Source: Giesbergeria sp. (GTDB lineage: Bacteria; Pseudomonadota; Gammaproteobacteria; Burkholderiales; Burkholderiaceae_C). From it: 8,596 nucleotides of DNA. Positions within the stretch are counted from its first letter, which is position 1. Every line of letters begins with the position of its first letter. Under the pieces are notes generated by a model, which saw nothing but the letters and a program-made list of their open reading frames with translations, ran no database searches and was not told where the DNA came from. The position numbers were made by a program, and so were the translations under genes. Positions 1 to 7,281 of the stretch are shown here, one piece after another. The stretch covers positions 1 to 8,596 of the forward strand of contig JAGOCN010000052.1 of assembly GCA_017998735.1 (NCBI GenBank). Direction: 5' to 3'.

Positions 1-675
1 GGGCATGTCCCATTCCAGCACGTTGCTGATGGCGTTCAGCGCCGCGCCCCGGTGGTGGTAGACGACGCCCTTGGGGTTGCCGGTGGTGCCGCTGGTGTAG
101 TTGAGCGCAATCGCGTCCCACTCATCGCCCGGCAACTGCCAGTCGAACTGCGCGTCGCCCTGGGCCAGAAAATCTTCGTAGGCGGTGCCGCCCAGCGCCT
201 GGGCGGGCGGGCCGTACAGGTCGTCCGTGACCTCGATGACCAGCAAGGGTGCGGTGCCGGTGCGCAGCGCCAGCGCCTGGGCCACCAGGCCCGAGAACTC
301 GGGGTCCACGATGATGGCCTTGGCTTCGCCGTGGTCCAGCATGAAGGCAATCGCCTCCGGGTCCAGGCGGGTGTTCATGGTGTTCAGCACGGCGCCGGCC
401 ATCGGCACGCCAAAGTGCGCTTCGACCATGGGCGGGGTGTTGGGCAGCATGGCGGCCACGGTGGTGTTCTTGCCGATGCCGTGGCGCTGCAGGGCGCTGG
501 CCAGCTGGCGGGCGCGGGCGTAGGTTTCGCCCCAGGTCTGGCGCAGGCTGCCGTGCACGATGGCCAGCCGGTCGGGGTACACCTGCGCGGTGCGCTCGAT
601 GAAGTCCAGCGGCGACAGCGCCGCATGGTTGGCGGCGGTGCGCGGCAGGTGCTGGTCAAAAATGCTGCTGGTCAT
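1..675 (-). CDS. Acyl-CoA synthetase (AMP-binding, ANL superfamily), N-terminal 225 residues, cut by window edge
   Basis: Reading the minus strand from an ATG at 675-673 gives 225 uninterrupted codons to the window edge. The protein starts MTSSIFDQHLPRTAANHAAL. Residues 193-203 are YTSGTTGNPKG, the phosphate-binding P-loop (motif A3) of adenylate-forming enzymes, followed by VVYHHRGA. Residues 40-100 carry the usual N-terminal patterns (TWGETYARARQLASAL, AAMLPNTPPMVEAHFG, GAVLNTMNTRL). Members activate a carboxylic acid with ATP to an acyl-adenylate and then transfer it to CoA in the cytoplasm. Family proteins are about 540 residues, so roughly 60 percent, including the C-terminal lid, lies outside the window. 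The substrate cannot be read from this part; medium-chain fatty acid or 3-methylthiopropionate ligases are the kind of relatives I would expect. The start is supported by GAGGA (plus-strand TCCTC at 684-688) 8 nt upstream. The gene is divergent from dnaG. Family call firm, substrate unknown. Confidence 0.93.
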   Translation of the reverse strand, partial: MTSSIFDQHLPRTAANHAALSPLDFIERTAQVYPDRLAIVHGSLRQTWGETYARARQLASALQRHGIGKNTTVAAMLPNTPPMVEAHFGVPMAGAVLNTMNTRLDPEAIAFMLDHGEAKAIIVDPEFSGLVAQALALRTGTAPLLVIEVTDDLYGPPAQALGGTAYEDFLAQGDAQFDWQLPGDEWDAIALNYTSGTTGNPKGVVYHHRGAALNAISNVLEWDMP

Positions 676-805
676 GGCAAAAATCCTCGGAAAGTCACAT
701 GGGTGGAGGCAATTACAGCAAAGGCGGCTGACGCGCTGCTGAGTGTGGGCCTGCGCATGCCAGCGTAGCGCATGCCGTGTTTGCGCCGTGGGCGAAAATG
801 CCCCG

Positions 806-2827
806 GTGACCATTCCCCAGTCTTTCATCCAGGAGCTCATCGACCGCACCGACATCGTCGAGCTGGTCGGGCGCTATGTGCAGCTCAAAAAAGGCGGCGC
901 CAATTTCATGGGGCTGTGCCCTTTCCATGGCGAAAAATCGCCATCGTTCAGCGTCAGCCCGTCCAAACAATTTTTTCACTGCTTTGGCTGTGGCAAAAAC
1001 GGCAATGCCATCGGATTTTTGATGGAGCACGCCGGCATGGGCTTTATCGAAGCGGTCAACGATCTGGCGCAAAGCACCGGCCTGCAGGTGCCGCAGGACG
1101 ACCTGTCGCCGCAAGAACGCGAACGCGCCGCCGCCCGGCGCGAGCAGCAGGCCACGCTGACCGATGTGCTGGAAAAAGCCGCCCAGGCCTACAGCCGCCA
1201 GCTGCGCACCGCCCCGGTGGCCGTGCAGTACCTGCAGGGGCGCGGCGTGTCCGGCGAACTGGCCAGGCGCTACGGCCTGGGCTACGCGCCGCCCGGCTGG
1301 CATGGGCTGGCCAGCGTGTTTGCGCAGTACGACGACCCGCTGCTGCTGGACGCCGGGCTGGTCATCGTCAACGACGAGAACGCCAACGACGTGCGCCGCT
1401 ACGACCGCTTTCGCGACCGGTTGATGTTCCCTATCCGCAATGTGAAGGGCGAATGCATCGGCTTTGGCGGGCGCGTGCTGGGCGACGACAAACCGAAGTA
1501 CCTCAATTCGCCCGAAACCGCGCTGTTCCACAAGGGGCGTGAGCTCTACGGCCTGTTCGAGGCGCGCACCGCCATCCGCGAGCGCGGCCTGGCGCTGGTC
1601 ACCGAGGGCTACATGGACGTGGTGGCGCTGGCGCAGCTGGGCTTTCCGAACGCAGTGGCCACGCTGGGCACGGCCTGCACGCCCGAGCACCTGGGCAAAC
1701 TGCTGCGCTTCACCGACACGGTGGTGTTCAGCTTTGACGGCGACGGCGCCGGCCGGCGCGCGGCGCGCAAGGCGCTGGACAACGCCCTGGCGCACGCCAC
1801 CGACACGCGCAGCATCAAGTTCCTGTTTCTGCCACCCGAACACGACCCGGACAGCTTTGTGCGCGCCCACGGCACCGAGGCCTTTGCCCGCCTGGTGGCC
1901 GAAGCGCTGCCGCTGAGCGCGTTTCTGGTGCAGGCGGCCGGCGAGCAGTGCGACATGGCCACGCCCGAAGGCCGTGCCCGCATGGCCAGCAACGCCCGCC
2001 TGCTGTGGGAGCCGCTGCCCGACGGGGTGCTCAAGCGCCAGCTGCTGGCCGAACTGGCGGCACTGGCGCAGCTGGGCGCGCACGACCTGGCCGAAGTCTG
2101 GGCCCAGGCCCGCCAGCGCGACGCCGCCCGCAGCCAGCCGCCGCGCACGGCTGCGTCCCCACCCTGGCCTGCGTCTGCAGCTGTGCCTGCGCCTGCATCC
2201 GGCGATTTTGCCGATGCCGCTCTGCTGGGCGATGGCGCCTACGGCCTGCCGCAGCCTGCTTCGGCAGGCGACGGCAAAGGCCGTTTTGCGCCCCGCCGCA
2301 GTGGCACCGGCAAGGGCAAGGACCATGGCAGCGGGCGCTCGCCAGCGCCTGCCTGGCAGGGCGGAGCGCGCACACCGCGCAGCGTGCCGGCGGCCCGCTC
2401 GGACCATGCCGCCCGGCTGCTGCTGTCGCACATGGAGTTTCTGGACACGCTGGCGCACGACGACCATGCCGCGCTGTGCGCGCTGCCCGCACCGCACGGG
2501 CCACTGTTTGCCTGGCTGGAGGCGCAATTCCATGAACATGGCGTGCGCCCTTGGGAACAGTTACAGACCGCGCTGCACGGGCACGGCAGCGCGGTCTGCG
2601 CCGAGCGCGTCATGACCGGCGCCCATGCACAGACCGGGGGCGAACTGCGCGAACTGCGCGAGGAGCTGCGCGGGCTGCTGGACCGCATGCGCGTGGACCA
2701 GATCCGGCGCCTGCAGGACGAGGCCATTGCCCAGGCCGCGCACGACCCGACAGCGCTGGAGCGCTGGAGATCGCTGGACCTGCAGTGCAAAAGCCTGTTG
2801 AAGCGCCTTGACAATTCTTCAAATTGA
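806..2827 (+). CDS. dnaG: DNA primase DnaG
   Basis: This is the replicative primase, which makes the RNA primers extended by DNA polymerase III and works with the DnaB helicase. With the GTG start at 806 it is 673 aa (E. coli 581) and begins MTIPQSFIQELIDRTDIVELV, matching the usual family N-terminus. The CHC2 zinc ligands are C38, H41, C59 and C62 (CPFH...FHCFGCG). The basic RNA-polymerase-like core motif RFRDRLMFPI starts near residue 201. The Toprim domain has E267 in EGYMDV and D311/D313 in FDGDGAGRRAA, the metal-binding residues. Residues about 440-530 are a Pro/Ala/Gly-rich, probably disordered linker, longer than in E. coli. The helicase-binding C-terminal domain starts near S532 (SDHAARLLLSHMEFLDTL). 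The frame stays open upstream to a GTG at 743, but those 21 residues do not look like DnaG; GTG 788 is another possible start. No Shine-Dalgarno is visible before 806. rpoD follows 261 bp downstream; rpsU is not directly upstream. Confidence 0.97.
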   Translation: MTIPQSFIQELIDRTDIVELVGRYVQLKKGGANFMGLCPFHGEKSPSFSVSPSKQFFHCFGCGKNGNAIGFLMEHAGMGFIEAVNDLAQSTGLQVPQDDLSPQERERAAARREQQATLTDVLEKAAQAYSRQLRTAPVAVQYLQGRGVSGELARRYGLGYAPPGWHGLASVFAQYDDPLLLDAGLVIVNDENANDVRRYDRFRDRLMFPIRNVKGECIGFGGRVLGDDKPKYLNSPETALFHKGRELYGLFEARTAIRERGLALVTEGYMDVVALAQLGFPNAVATLGTACTPEHLGKLLRFTDTVVFSFDGDGAGRRAARKALDNALAHATDTRSIKFLFLPPEHDPDSFVRAHGTEAFARLVAEALPLSAFLVQAAGEQCDMATPEGRARMASNARLLWEPLPDGVLKRQLLAELAALAQLGAHDLAEVWAQARQRDAARSQPPRTAASPPWPASAAVPAPASGDFADAALLGDGAYGLPQPASAGDGKGRFAPRRSGTGKGKDHGSGRSPAPAWQGGARTPRSVPAARSDHAARLLLSHMEFLDTLAHDDHAALCALPAPHGPLFAWLEAQFHEHGVRPWEQLQTALHGHGSAVCAERVMTGAHAQTGGELRELREELRGLLDRMRVDQIRRLQDEAIAQAAHDPTALERWRSLDLQCKSLLKRLDNSSN

Positions 2828-2860
2828 GGTCTTGAAATAATCTGTGCCGGTATAATGTAC
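2808..2860 (+). promoter_or_regulatory. Candidate rpoD promoter cluster at the dnaG 3' end
   Basis: Three promoter-like boxes lie within 50 bp. TTGACA at 2808-2813 is inside the last codons of dnaG, CTTGAAA at 2831-2837 and TATAAT at 2851-2856 are just after its stop. TATAAT is a perfect sigma-70 -10 box, but no good -35 stands 16-18 bp before it: TTGAAA is 13 bp away and TTGACA 37 bp away. CTTGAAA matches the sigma-32 (heat-shock) -35 consensus, and a 13-bp spacer is within that sigma's range, although the -10 side does not match CCCCAT well. In E. coli rpoD has a heat-shock promoter inside dnaG, so such a site would be plausible here. Which boxes are used is inference. Confidence 0.5.
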
Positions 2861-3088
2861 GGTTGACGTCGGCAAGAGCGACAGCAGCACCTCCGGGCCG
2901 GGCCACCGTGACACACACGCACAACCGCCCTTCACACCGCAAGGACTGCACTCCAAATGATCGCCCATCCATCTTGCCGCCGAGGGCTTTTCCTCGAACC
3001 GTGAAGGCCCCGCCTTTGCCGTGCCACCCGTGCCGAGGGCCGTGGCGCTTGCGTTTCTTTGTGTTCGTTTTTGATTTTGAGGTTGCCC
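2861..3088 (+). other. Probable untranslated leader of rpoD (dnaG-rpoD spacer)
   Basis: If the TATAAT at 2851 is used, rpoD carries a leader of about 225 nt. It contains a hairpin CGAGG-gctttt-CCTCG (2981-2996), a second possible stem GCCAC/GTGGC (3023-3027 with 3042-3046) followed by a T-rich stretch (3051-3078), and the rpoD ribosome binding site GAGG at 3079-3082, 6 nt before the ATG. A short ORF, ATG 2957 to TGA 3004, would encode a 15-residue peptide (MIAHPSCRRGLFLEP); AAGGA at 2941-2945 lies 11 nt before it and the first hairpin falls inside it. No known riboswitch or RNA motif was recognised. The start of the leader and the translation of the small ORF are guesses. Confidence 0.4.
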
Positions 3089-5638
3089 ATGCCCACTCCA
3101 AAAACCGCGAAGCCGCCCAAGTCTGCTGCAGACACCGCTGCCAGGGCTGCCCCTACCACTGCCAAGAAACCACTGCCGTCCAGCACCGCCCCTGCCGCCA
3201 GCGCCGCCCCGCTGGTGCCGCCCGGCGCTGCTGGTGCGACAGCCACGAAAGCGAAACCCGTGCCTTTGACCACCAAGCCTGCTGCCCCCACGTCCACCCC
3301 CGTCGTCATCAAGAAAGTCCGGCGCGCCAAGGCGCCCGTGGCCGATACGGCCGCTGCTGCTGCTGCTGCCGCGCCTGAAGTGGCCACCGCTGCCGCCGCC
3401 ACGCCCGCCGTGGCGGAGGCGCCCAAGAAAGCGCCGGTGGTCAAGAAGGTGGCGGCCAAGACCGCCGTGAAGGCCCCCGCAAACACCGCCGCAAAGACCG
3501 CCGTGAAGACCGCTGCAAAAGCGCCCGTCGCCAAGGCCGCAGCCAAAGCCCCTGCCAAGGCAGCCGCCAAGACCGCCGCCAAGCCCGGCCCCAAGGCCAA
3601 GAGCGCGCTGGAAGACGACGCCGACCTGTCGGACATCGAATCCGATCTGGAAGGCGAGCCCGAGGCAGAAACCGAGACAGCGGCAGTGGACCCGGCGGCC
3701 GCACCGGTCGAGAAGGTCAAGCCACTGCGCATGAAGATCAGCAAGGCGAAGGAACGCGCCTTGATGAAGGAGTTCGGTCTGGACGAGACCGTGCTGTCCG
3801 AGGAAGACATGGTCAAGCGCCGCCAGCGCATCAAGACCCTGATCAAGCTGGGCAAGACGCGCGGCTACCTGACGCACGGCGAAATCAACGACCACCTGCC
3901 CGACAAGCTGGTGGACGCCGAAACGCTGGAAGTCGTGGTGCTGATGCTCAACGACCTGGGCGTGGCGGTGTACGAGCAGACGCCGGACGCCGAGCAGCTG
4001 CTCGCCACCACCACCACCACCACCCCGGCGACCGAAGAAGAAGCCGAAGAAGCTGCCGAAGCCGCGCTGTCCACCGTAGACAGCGAGTTTGGCCGCACCA
4101 CCGACCCGGTGCGCATGTACATGCGCGAGATGGGCACCGTCGAGCTGCTGACGCGCGAGGGCGAAATCGAGATCGCCAAGCGCATCGAGGGCGGCCTGAT
4201 GGACATGATGGAGGCCATCAGCGGCTCGCCCGCCACGATCGCTGAAATCCTGGCCATGGGCGAGGACATCCGCTCGGGCAAGGTGGTCATCACCACCATC
4301 GTGGACGGTTTTTCCGACCCTAACGAGGCCGACGACTATGTGGCCGAAGAAGACTTTGACGAGTTCGACGAAGAAGACGACGACGACGGCAAGGGCGGCA
4401 GCAAGGCGATGACGCGCCGGCTTGAAGAGCTCAAGACCGAGGCCGTGCGTCGCTTTGACAAGATGCGCGAACTGTTCGACAGCCTGCACACGACGTACGA
4501 CAAGGAAGGCTATGGCTCGCCCGCCTACGCCAGCACGCAGCACGAGCTGAGCGAACTGCTGATGACCATCCGCTTCACCGCCAAGACCATTGAAAAGCTG
4601 TGCGACACGGTGCGCGCCCAGGTGGACGATGTGCGCAAGAAAGAGCGCGAACTGCGCCGCATCGTGGTGGACAAGTGCGGCATGTCGCAGGAAATGTTCA
4701 TCAAGGAATTCCCCGCCAACCTGCTCAACCTGAAATGGGTGGAAAAGCAGGCCGCCGCCGGCAAGCCGTGGAGCACGGTGATGGCGCGCAACATCCCGCC
4801 CGTGCAGGACCTGCAGCAGCGCCTGCTGGACATCCAGACCCGCGTGGTGGTGCCGCTCACGCAGCTCAAGGTCATCAACCGCCGCATGAACGCCGGCGAA
4901 GCCACCTCGCGCGGCGCCAAGAAGGAAATGATCGAGGCCAACCTGCGCCTGGTGATCTCGATTGCCAAGAAATACACCAACCGCGGCCTGCAGTTCCTCG
5001 ACCTGATCCAGGAAGGCAACATCGGCCTGATGAAGGCGGTGGACAAGTTCGAATACCGCCGCGGCTACAAGTTCTCGACCTACGCCACCTGGTGGATTCG
5101 CCAGGCGATCACGAGGAGCATTGCCGACCAGGCCCGCACCATCCGCATTCCGGTGCACATGATCGAGACCATCAACAAGATGAACCGGCTCTCGCGCCAG
5201 CACCTGCAGGAGTTCGGCTTCGAGCCCGATGCGTCTGTGTTGGCCGAGAAGATGGAGATTCCGGAAGACAAGATCCGCAAGATCATGAAGATCGCCAAGG
5301 AACCCATTTCGATGGAAACCCCGATTGGCGACGACGACGACAGCCACCTGGGCGACTTCATCGAGGACGGTGCCAACACCGCTCCCATCGAAGCAGCCAT
5401 GCAGGCGGGCCTGCGCGATGTGGTCAAGGACATCCTGGACGGCCTGACGCCGCGCGAAGCCAAGGTGCTGCGCATGCGCTTCGGCATTGAAATGAGCACC
5501 GACCACACGCTGGAAGAAGTGGGCAAGCAGTTCGACGTGACGCGCGAGCGCATCCGCCAGATAGAAGCCAAGGCGCTGAGAAAGTTGAAGCACCCCAGCC
5601 GCAGCGACAAGCTGCGCAGCTTTATCGATTCGCTGTAA
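3089..5638 (+). CDS. rpoD: Housekeeping RNA polymerase sigma factor RpoD (sigma-70) with long Ala/Lys-rich N-terminus
   Basis: This is the primary sigma factor, which directs RNA polymerase to -10/-35 promoters. The ATG at 3089 ([12 protein letters not shown]) has GAGG 6 nt upstream; an in-frame start at 3059 would add ten unlikely residues. The product is 849 aa against 613 in E. coli. Residues 1-110 are Ala/Pro/Thr-rich, 111-171 are a Lys/Ala/Pro repeat tail, and 174-203 are acidic. Region 1.1 lies at about 211-300, and region 1.2 starts at D339 ([21 protein letters not shown]). The non-conserved region contains a strongly acidic stretch near 418-433 ([14 protein letters not shown]). Region 2 begins near M614 ([21 protein letters not shown]). 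W668, W669, Q672 and T675 match E. coli W433, W434, Q437 and T440, which melt and read the -10. The sigma finger ([19 protein letters not shown]) starts near 739. Helix-turn-helix 4.2 begins at D805, with R819, E820 and R823 matching the -35-reading R584, E585 and R588. These offsets are all 235, so the extra length lies before region 2.3. Confidence 0.98.
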   Translation: MPTPKTAKPPKSAADTAARAAPTTAKKPLPSSTAPAASAAPLVPPGAAGATATKAKPVPLTTKPAAPTSTPVVIKKVRRAKAPVADTAAAAAAAAPEVATAAAATPAVAEAPKKAPVVKKVAAKTAVKAPANTAAKTAVKTAAKAPVAKAAAKAPAKAAAKTAAKPGPKAKSALEDDADLSDIESDLEGEPEAETETAAVDPAAAPVEKVKPLRMKISKAKERALMKEFGLDETVLSEEDMVKRRQRIKTLIKLGKTRGYLTHGEINDHLPDKLVDAETLEVVVLMLNDLGVAVYEQTPDAEQLLATTTTTTPATEEEAEEAAEAALSTVDSEFGRTTDPVRMYMREMGTVELLTREGEIEIAKRIEGGLMDMMEAISGSPATIAEILAMGEDIRSGKVVITTIVDGFSDPNEADDYVAEEDFDEFDEEDDDDGKGGSKAMTRRLEELKTEAVRRFDKMRELFDSLHTTYDKEGYGSPAYASTQHELSELLMTIRFTAKTIEKLCDTVRAQVDDVRKKERELRRIVVDKCGMSQEMFIKEFPANLLNLKWVEKQAAAGKPWSTVMARNIPPVQDLQQRLLDIQTRVVVPLTQLKVINRRMNAGEATSRGAKKEMIEANLRLVISIAKKYTNRGLQFLDLIQEGNIGLMKAVDKFEYRRGYKFSTYATWWIRQAITRSIADQARTIRIPVHMIETINKMNRLSRQHLQEFGFEPDASVLAEKMEIPEDKIRKIMKIAKEPISMETPIGDDDDSHLGDFIEDGANTAPIEAAMQAGLRDVVKDILDGLTPREAKVLRMRFGIEMSTDHTLEEVGKQFDVTRERIRQIEAKALRKLKHPSRSDKLRSFIDSL
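3353..3367 (+). repeat. GCT x5 triplet tract in rpoD (poly-Ala)
   Basis: Five identical GCT codons sit inside a run of eight alanine codons (residues 88-95 of RpoD). Identical codons are unusual in this gene, which otherwise prefers GCC and GCG. A pure triplet tract can change length by slippage without breaking the frame, so tail length may differ between strains. Confidence 0.7.
4007..4024 (+). repeat. ACC x6 triplet tract in rpoD (poly-Thr)
   Basis: Six identical ACC codons encode Thr307-312, followed by a Glu/Ala-rich stretch ([13 protein letters not shown]). They lie in the linker between region 1.1 and region 1.2. Slippage would keep the reading frame and change only the linker length. 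Confidence 0.75.
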
Positions 5639-5653
5639 TCCGCTGCGCGTTTG

Positions 5654-5679
5654 CACCGGGCTGGCCTGCCGGTCCGGTG
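5654..5679. other. GC-rich hairpin just after rpoD stop
   Basis: CACCGG (5654-5659) can pair with CCGGTG (5674-5679) around a 14-nt GC-rich loop, 16 nt after the rpoD stop. It is followed by AAAAA on the plus strand rather than T residues, so it does not look like an intrinsic terminator in that direction. It could protect the 3' end of the mRNA. No function can be assigned. Confidence 0.35.
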
Positions 5680-5697
5680 AAAAAGCACAAGCAAAAC

Positions 5698-5740
5698 AAA
5701 GCGCCTGCCGCTCCTTGGGAACGGCAGGCGCTTTTGCTTT
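5698..5740 (+). terminator. Intrinsic terminator of rpoD, probably bidirectional
   Basis: GCGCCTGCCG (5701-5710) pairs perfectly with CGGCAGGCGC (5722-5731) around an 11-nt loop and is followed by TTTTGCTTT. Flanking AAA (5698-5700) and TTT (5732-5734) extend the stem to 13 bp. Upstream is an A-rich stretch (gcaaaacaaa), which becomes a T-tract on the minus strand, so the element should also stop transcripts of the convergent CoA transferase gene that ends at 5929. Confidence 0.92.
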
Positions 5741-5847
5741 GGTGAACGGGTGCACAGAGCACAAGGGCATAGCACAGGCCGCAAAAGTTCAGGATACCCG
5801 ATTCATGGTCTTTTCGGCCTCCAGCGCTTGTGCAGCCTGCGCAAGCA

Positions 5848-5864
5848 GCTATTGTTTTGATAGC
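5848..5864. repeat. 17-bp intergenic inverted repeat, copy 1
   Basis: GCTATTGTTTTGATAGC has inverted ends GCTA/TAGC. It is flanked by AGCGCTTG at 5823-5830 and 5862-5869. Related 17-bp elements occur at 7460-7476 and, inverted, at 7966-7982, all between genes. I recall similar elements as frequent in Comamonadaceae intergenic DNA; their role is unknown to me. The rest of the spacer 5741-5928, between the terminator and the CoA transferase stop, shows no gene, tRNA or clear signal. Confidence 0.6.
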
Positions 5865-5928
5865 GCTTGAAAGCACATTGCCTGCCCGCACGCTGCCTGG
5901 GCCCGGCCAACGTGGACCCCCAGTTGCT

Positions 5929-7281
5929 TCACACCACGGCGGCAGCGTCCCGCAGTGCCTGCACTTGCGCATCCGAATAGCCCAGAGCGGCCAGCAGCGC
6001 CCCGGTGTGCTCGCCCAGCGTGGGCGGGCTGCTGCGCACGCCCAGCAGACTGCCGGCCATGCGCAGTGGCAGCAGCGTGGTCGGCACGCGCTGGCCGGCG
6101 CGTTCGCCATCGGGCAGGGTGATGTCCTGCAGGGCGCCGCTGGCCTGCAGGTGCGGGTCATCGAACAGGTGTTCGGGTCGGGCAATGGGCGCAAACGGCA
6201 GTCCGTGCTGCTCAAAGACTGCTGCCAGGTGCACGGCGCTGTGCTGCGCCAGGCGCTGGCGCAGGTCGGGCAGCAGCGTGGCGCGCTGGCGCACACGGTC
6301 GTTGTTGGTGGCAAGTTGCGGGTCGGCGCGCAGGTCGGCATAGCCCAGCGCGTCACAAAAGGTGCGCCACTGTGCGTCGCTGACGGCGGCCAGAAAGATC
6401 TGCTCGCCGCCCTGCACGCTGAACACGTCGTACAGCCCCCAGGACGAAATGCGCTCGGGCATGGGCGCGGCCGGCTGGCCGGTGACGGCAAACTGCATCA
6501 TGTGCTGGCCGACCAGAAAGACGTTGTTCTCGAACAGCGCGGCATCAATCTCCTGCCCGCGCCCGGTCTGGCTGCGCTGTACCAGTGCGGCCACGGTGCC
6601 GATGGCGCCAAACATGCCGCCCATGATGTCGTTCACGCTGGCGCCGGCGCGCAGCGGGTCGCCCGGCCGGCCGGTCATGTAGGCCAGCCCGCCCATCATC
6701 TGCACCACCTCGTCCAGCGCCGTGCGGTGCGCATAGGGGCCGGGCAGAAAACCGGTGTGGTTGACATACACCAGGCGCGGGTTGACCTGGCTGAGCGCGG
6801 CGTAGTCCAGTCCGTAGCGCGCCATGGTGCCGGGCTTGAAGTTCTGCACCACCACATCGGCCGTGCCCGCCAGGCGCAGCGCCACCTCCAGCCCGCGCGG
6901 GTGGCGCAGGTCGATGCCGATGCTTTGCTTGTTGCGGTTGAACAGCGGAAAAAACCCCGCGCCGGCGCCCAGCAGGTGGCGCGTGCGGTCGCCCTCCACC
7001 GGTTCCACCTTGATGACCTCGGCGCCCAGGTCGGCCAGCACCAGCCCGCAGGTCGGCCCCATGACCATGTGCGAGAACTCCACCACGCGCAGCCCGGCCA
7101 GCGGCAGCGGGCGCGGCGGCGCGGATGCTGTGCCTTCGGGCGCCGAAGTCGAAGAAACAGGGGGCGCAGTGGCAGCAGGCGCTGGCGGCGCTGTTGCTGC
7201 TGCTGCTTTTGAAAAAGCCCCGGCTTCTGGCGCGGGTTGCGCAGCGCCTGCAGGCCTGGCGGAATCGGAAAAAGCGTTCAT
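5929..7281 (-). CDS. Class III CoA transferase (CaiB/BaiF/formyl-CoA transferase family)
   Basis: The protein of 450 aa starts at ATG 7281-7279 (MNAFSDSARPAGAAQPAPEA). The family fold starts only at about residue 59 (PLPLAGLRVVEFSHMVMGPTCG), followed by LADLGAEVIKVEPVEGDRTR and the N-x-N-K-x-SIGIDLRHPRG motif near 115-130. D190 in TALDEVVQMMGGLAYMTG is at the place of the catalytic Asp (Asp169 in formyl-CoA transferase) that carries the acyl group as a mixed anhydride. Downstream are GASVNDIMGGMFGAIG and GRGQEIDAALFEN, also typical. Such enzymes move CoA between carboxylates in the cytoplasm; the substrate (oxalate, succinate, carnitine-like or aromatic acids) cannot be read here. Residues 1-58 are low-complexity Ala/Pro/Ser/Thr. 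No in-frame ATG, GTG or TTG near the fold start offers a shorter protein, and no clear Shine-Dalgarno precedes ATG 7281, so the start is uncertain. It is convergent with rpoD and divergent from the HxlR-like regulator at 7588. Confidence 0.93.
   Translation of the reverse strand: MNAFSDSARPAGAAQPAPEAGAFSKAAAATAPPAPAATAPPVSSTSAPEGTASAPPRPLPLAGLRVVEFSHMVMGPTCGLVLADLGAEVIKVEPVEGDRTRHLLGAGAGFFPLFNRNKQSIGIDLRHPRGLEVALRLAGTADVVVQNFKPGTMARYGLDYAALSQVNPRLVYVNHTGFLPGPYAHRTALDEVVQMMGGLAYMTGRPGDPLRAGASVNDIMGGMFGAIGTVAALVQRSQTGRGQEIDAALFENNVFLVGQHMMQFAVTGQPAAPMPERISSWGLYDVFSVQGGEQIFLAAVSDAQWRTFCDALGYADLRADPQLATNNDRVRQRATLLPDLRQRLAQHSAVHLAAVFEQHGLPFAPIARPEHLFDDPHLQASGALQDITLPDGERAGQRVPTTLLPLRMAGSLLGVRSSPPTLGEHTGALLAALGYSDAQVQALRDAAAVV

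Noticed and set aside
52..768. A 238-codon plus-strand open frame at the left edge
   Set aside because: It is antisense to the acyl-CoA synthetase, whose P-loop motif and start are clear.
713..2539. A 608-codon open frame on the minus strand, antisense to dnaG
   Set aside because: It is in register with dnaG codons and open for the same composition reason. No domain or ribosome site supports it.
2863..3378. A 171-codon plus-strand open frame covering the dnaG-rpoD spacer
   Set aside because: It overlaps rpoD out of frame, has no ribosome site, and its Arg/Cys/His-rich translation is typical of GC-rich shadow frames.
2819..5770. A 983-codon open frame on the minus strand, antisense to rpoD
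   Set aside because: Its codons are exactly in register with rpoD, and it is open because rpoD avoids TTA, CTA and TCA, as expected at high GC. The translation is Gly/His/Leu-rich low-complexity with no recognisable domain, while rpoD on the other strand is certain.
5750..5815. tRNA-like sequence with GTTC after rpoD (a tRNA gene follows rpoD in some betaproteobacteria)
   Set aside because: GTTCAGGATA does not fit the T-loop consensus, and no acceptor or anticodon stems can be formed.
5830..7212. A 460-codon plus-strand open frame opposite the CoA transferase
   Set aside because: It is the Gln/His/Gly/Ala-rich shadow of the CoA transferase gene; all conserved motifs are on the minus strand.
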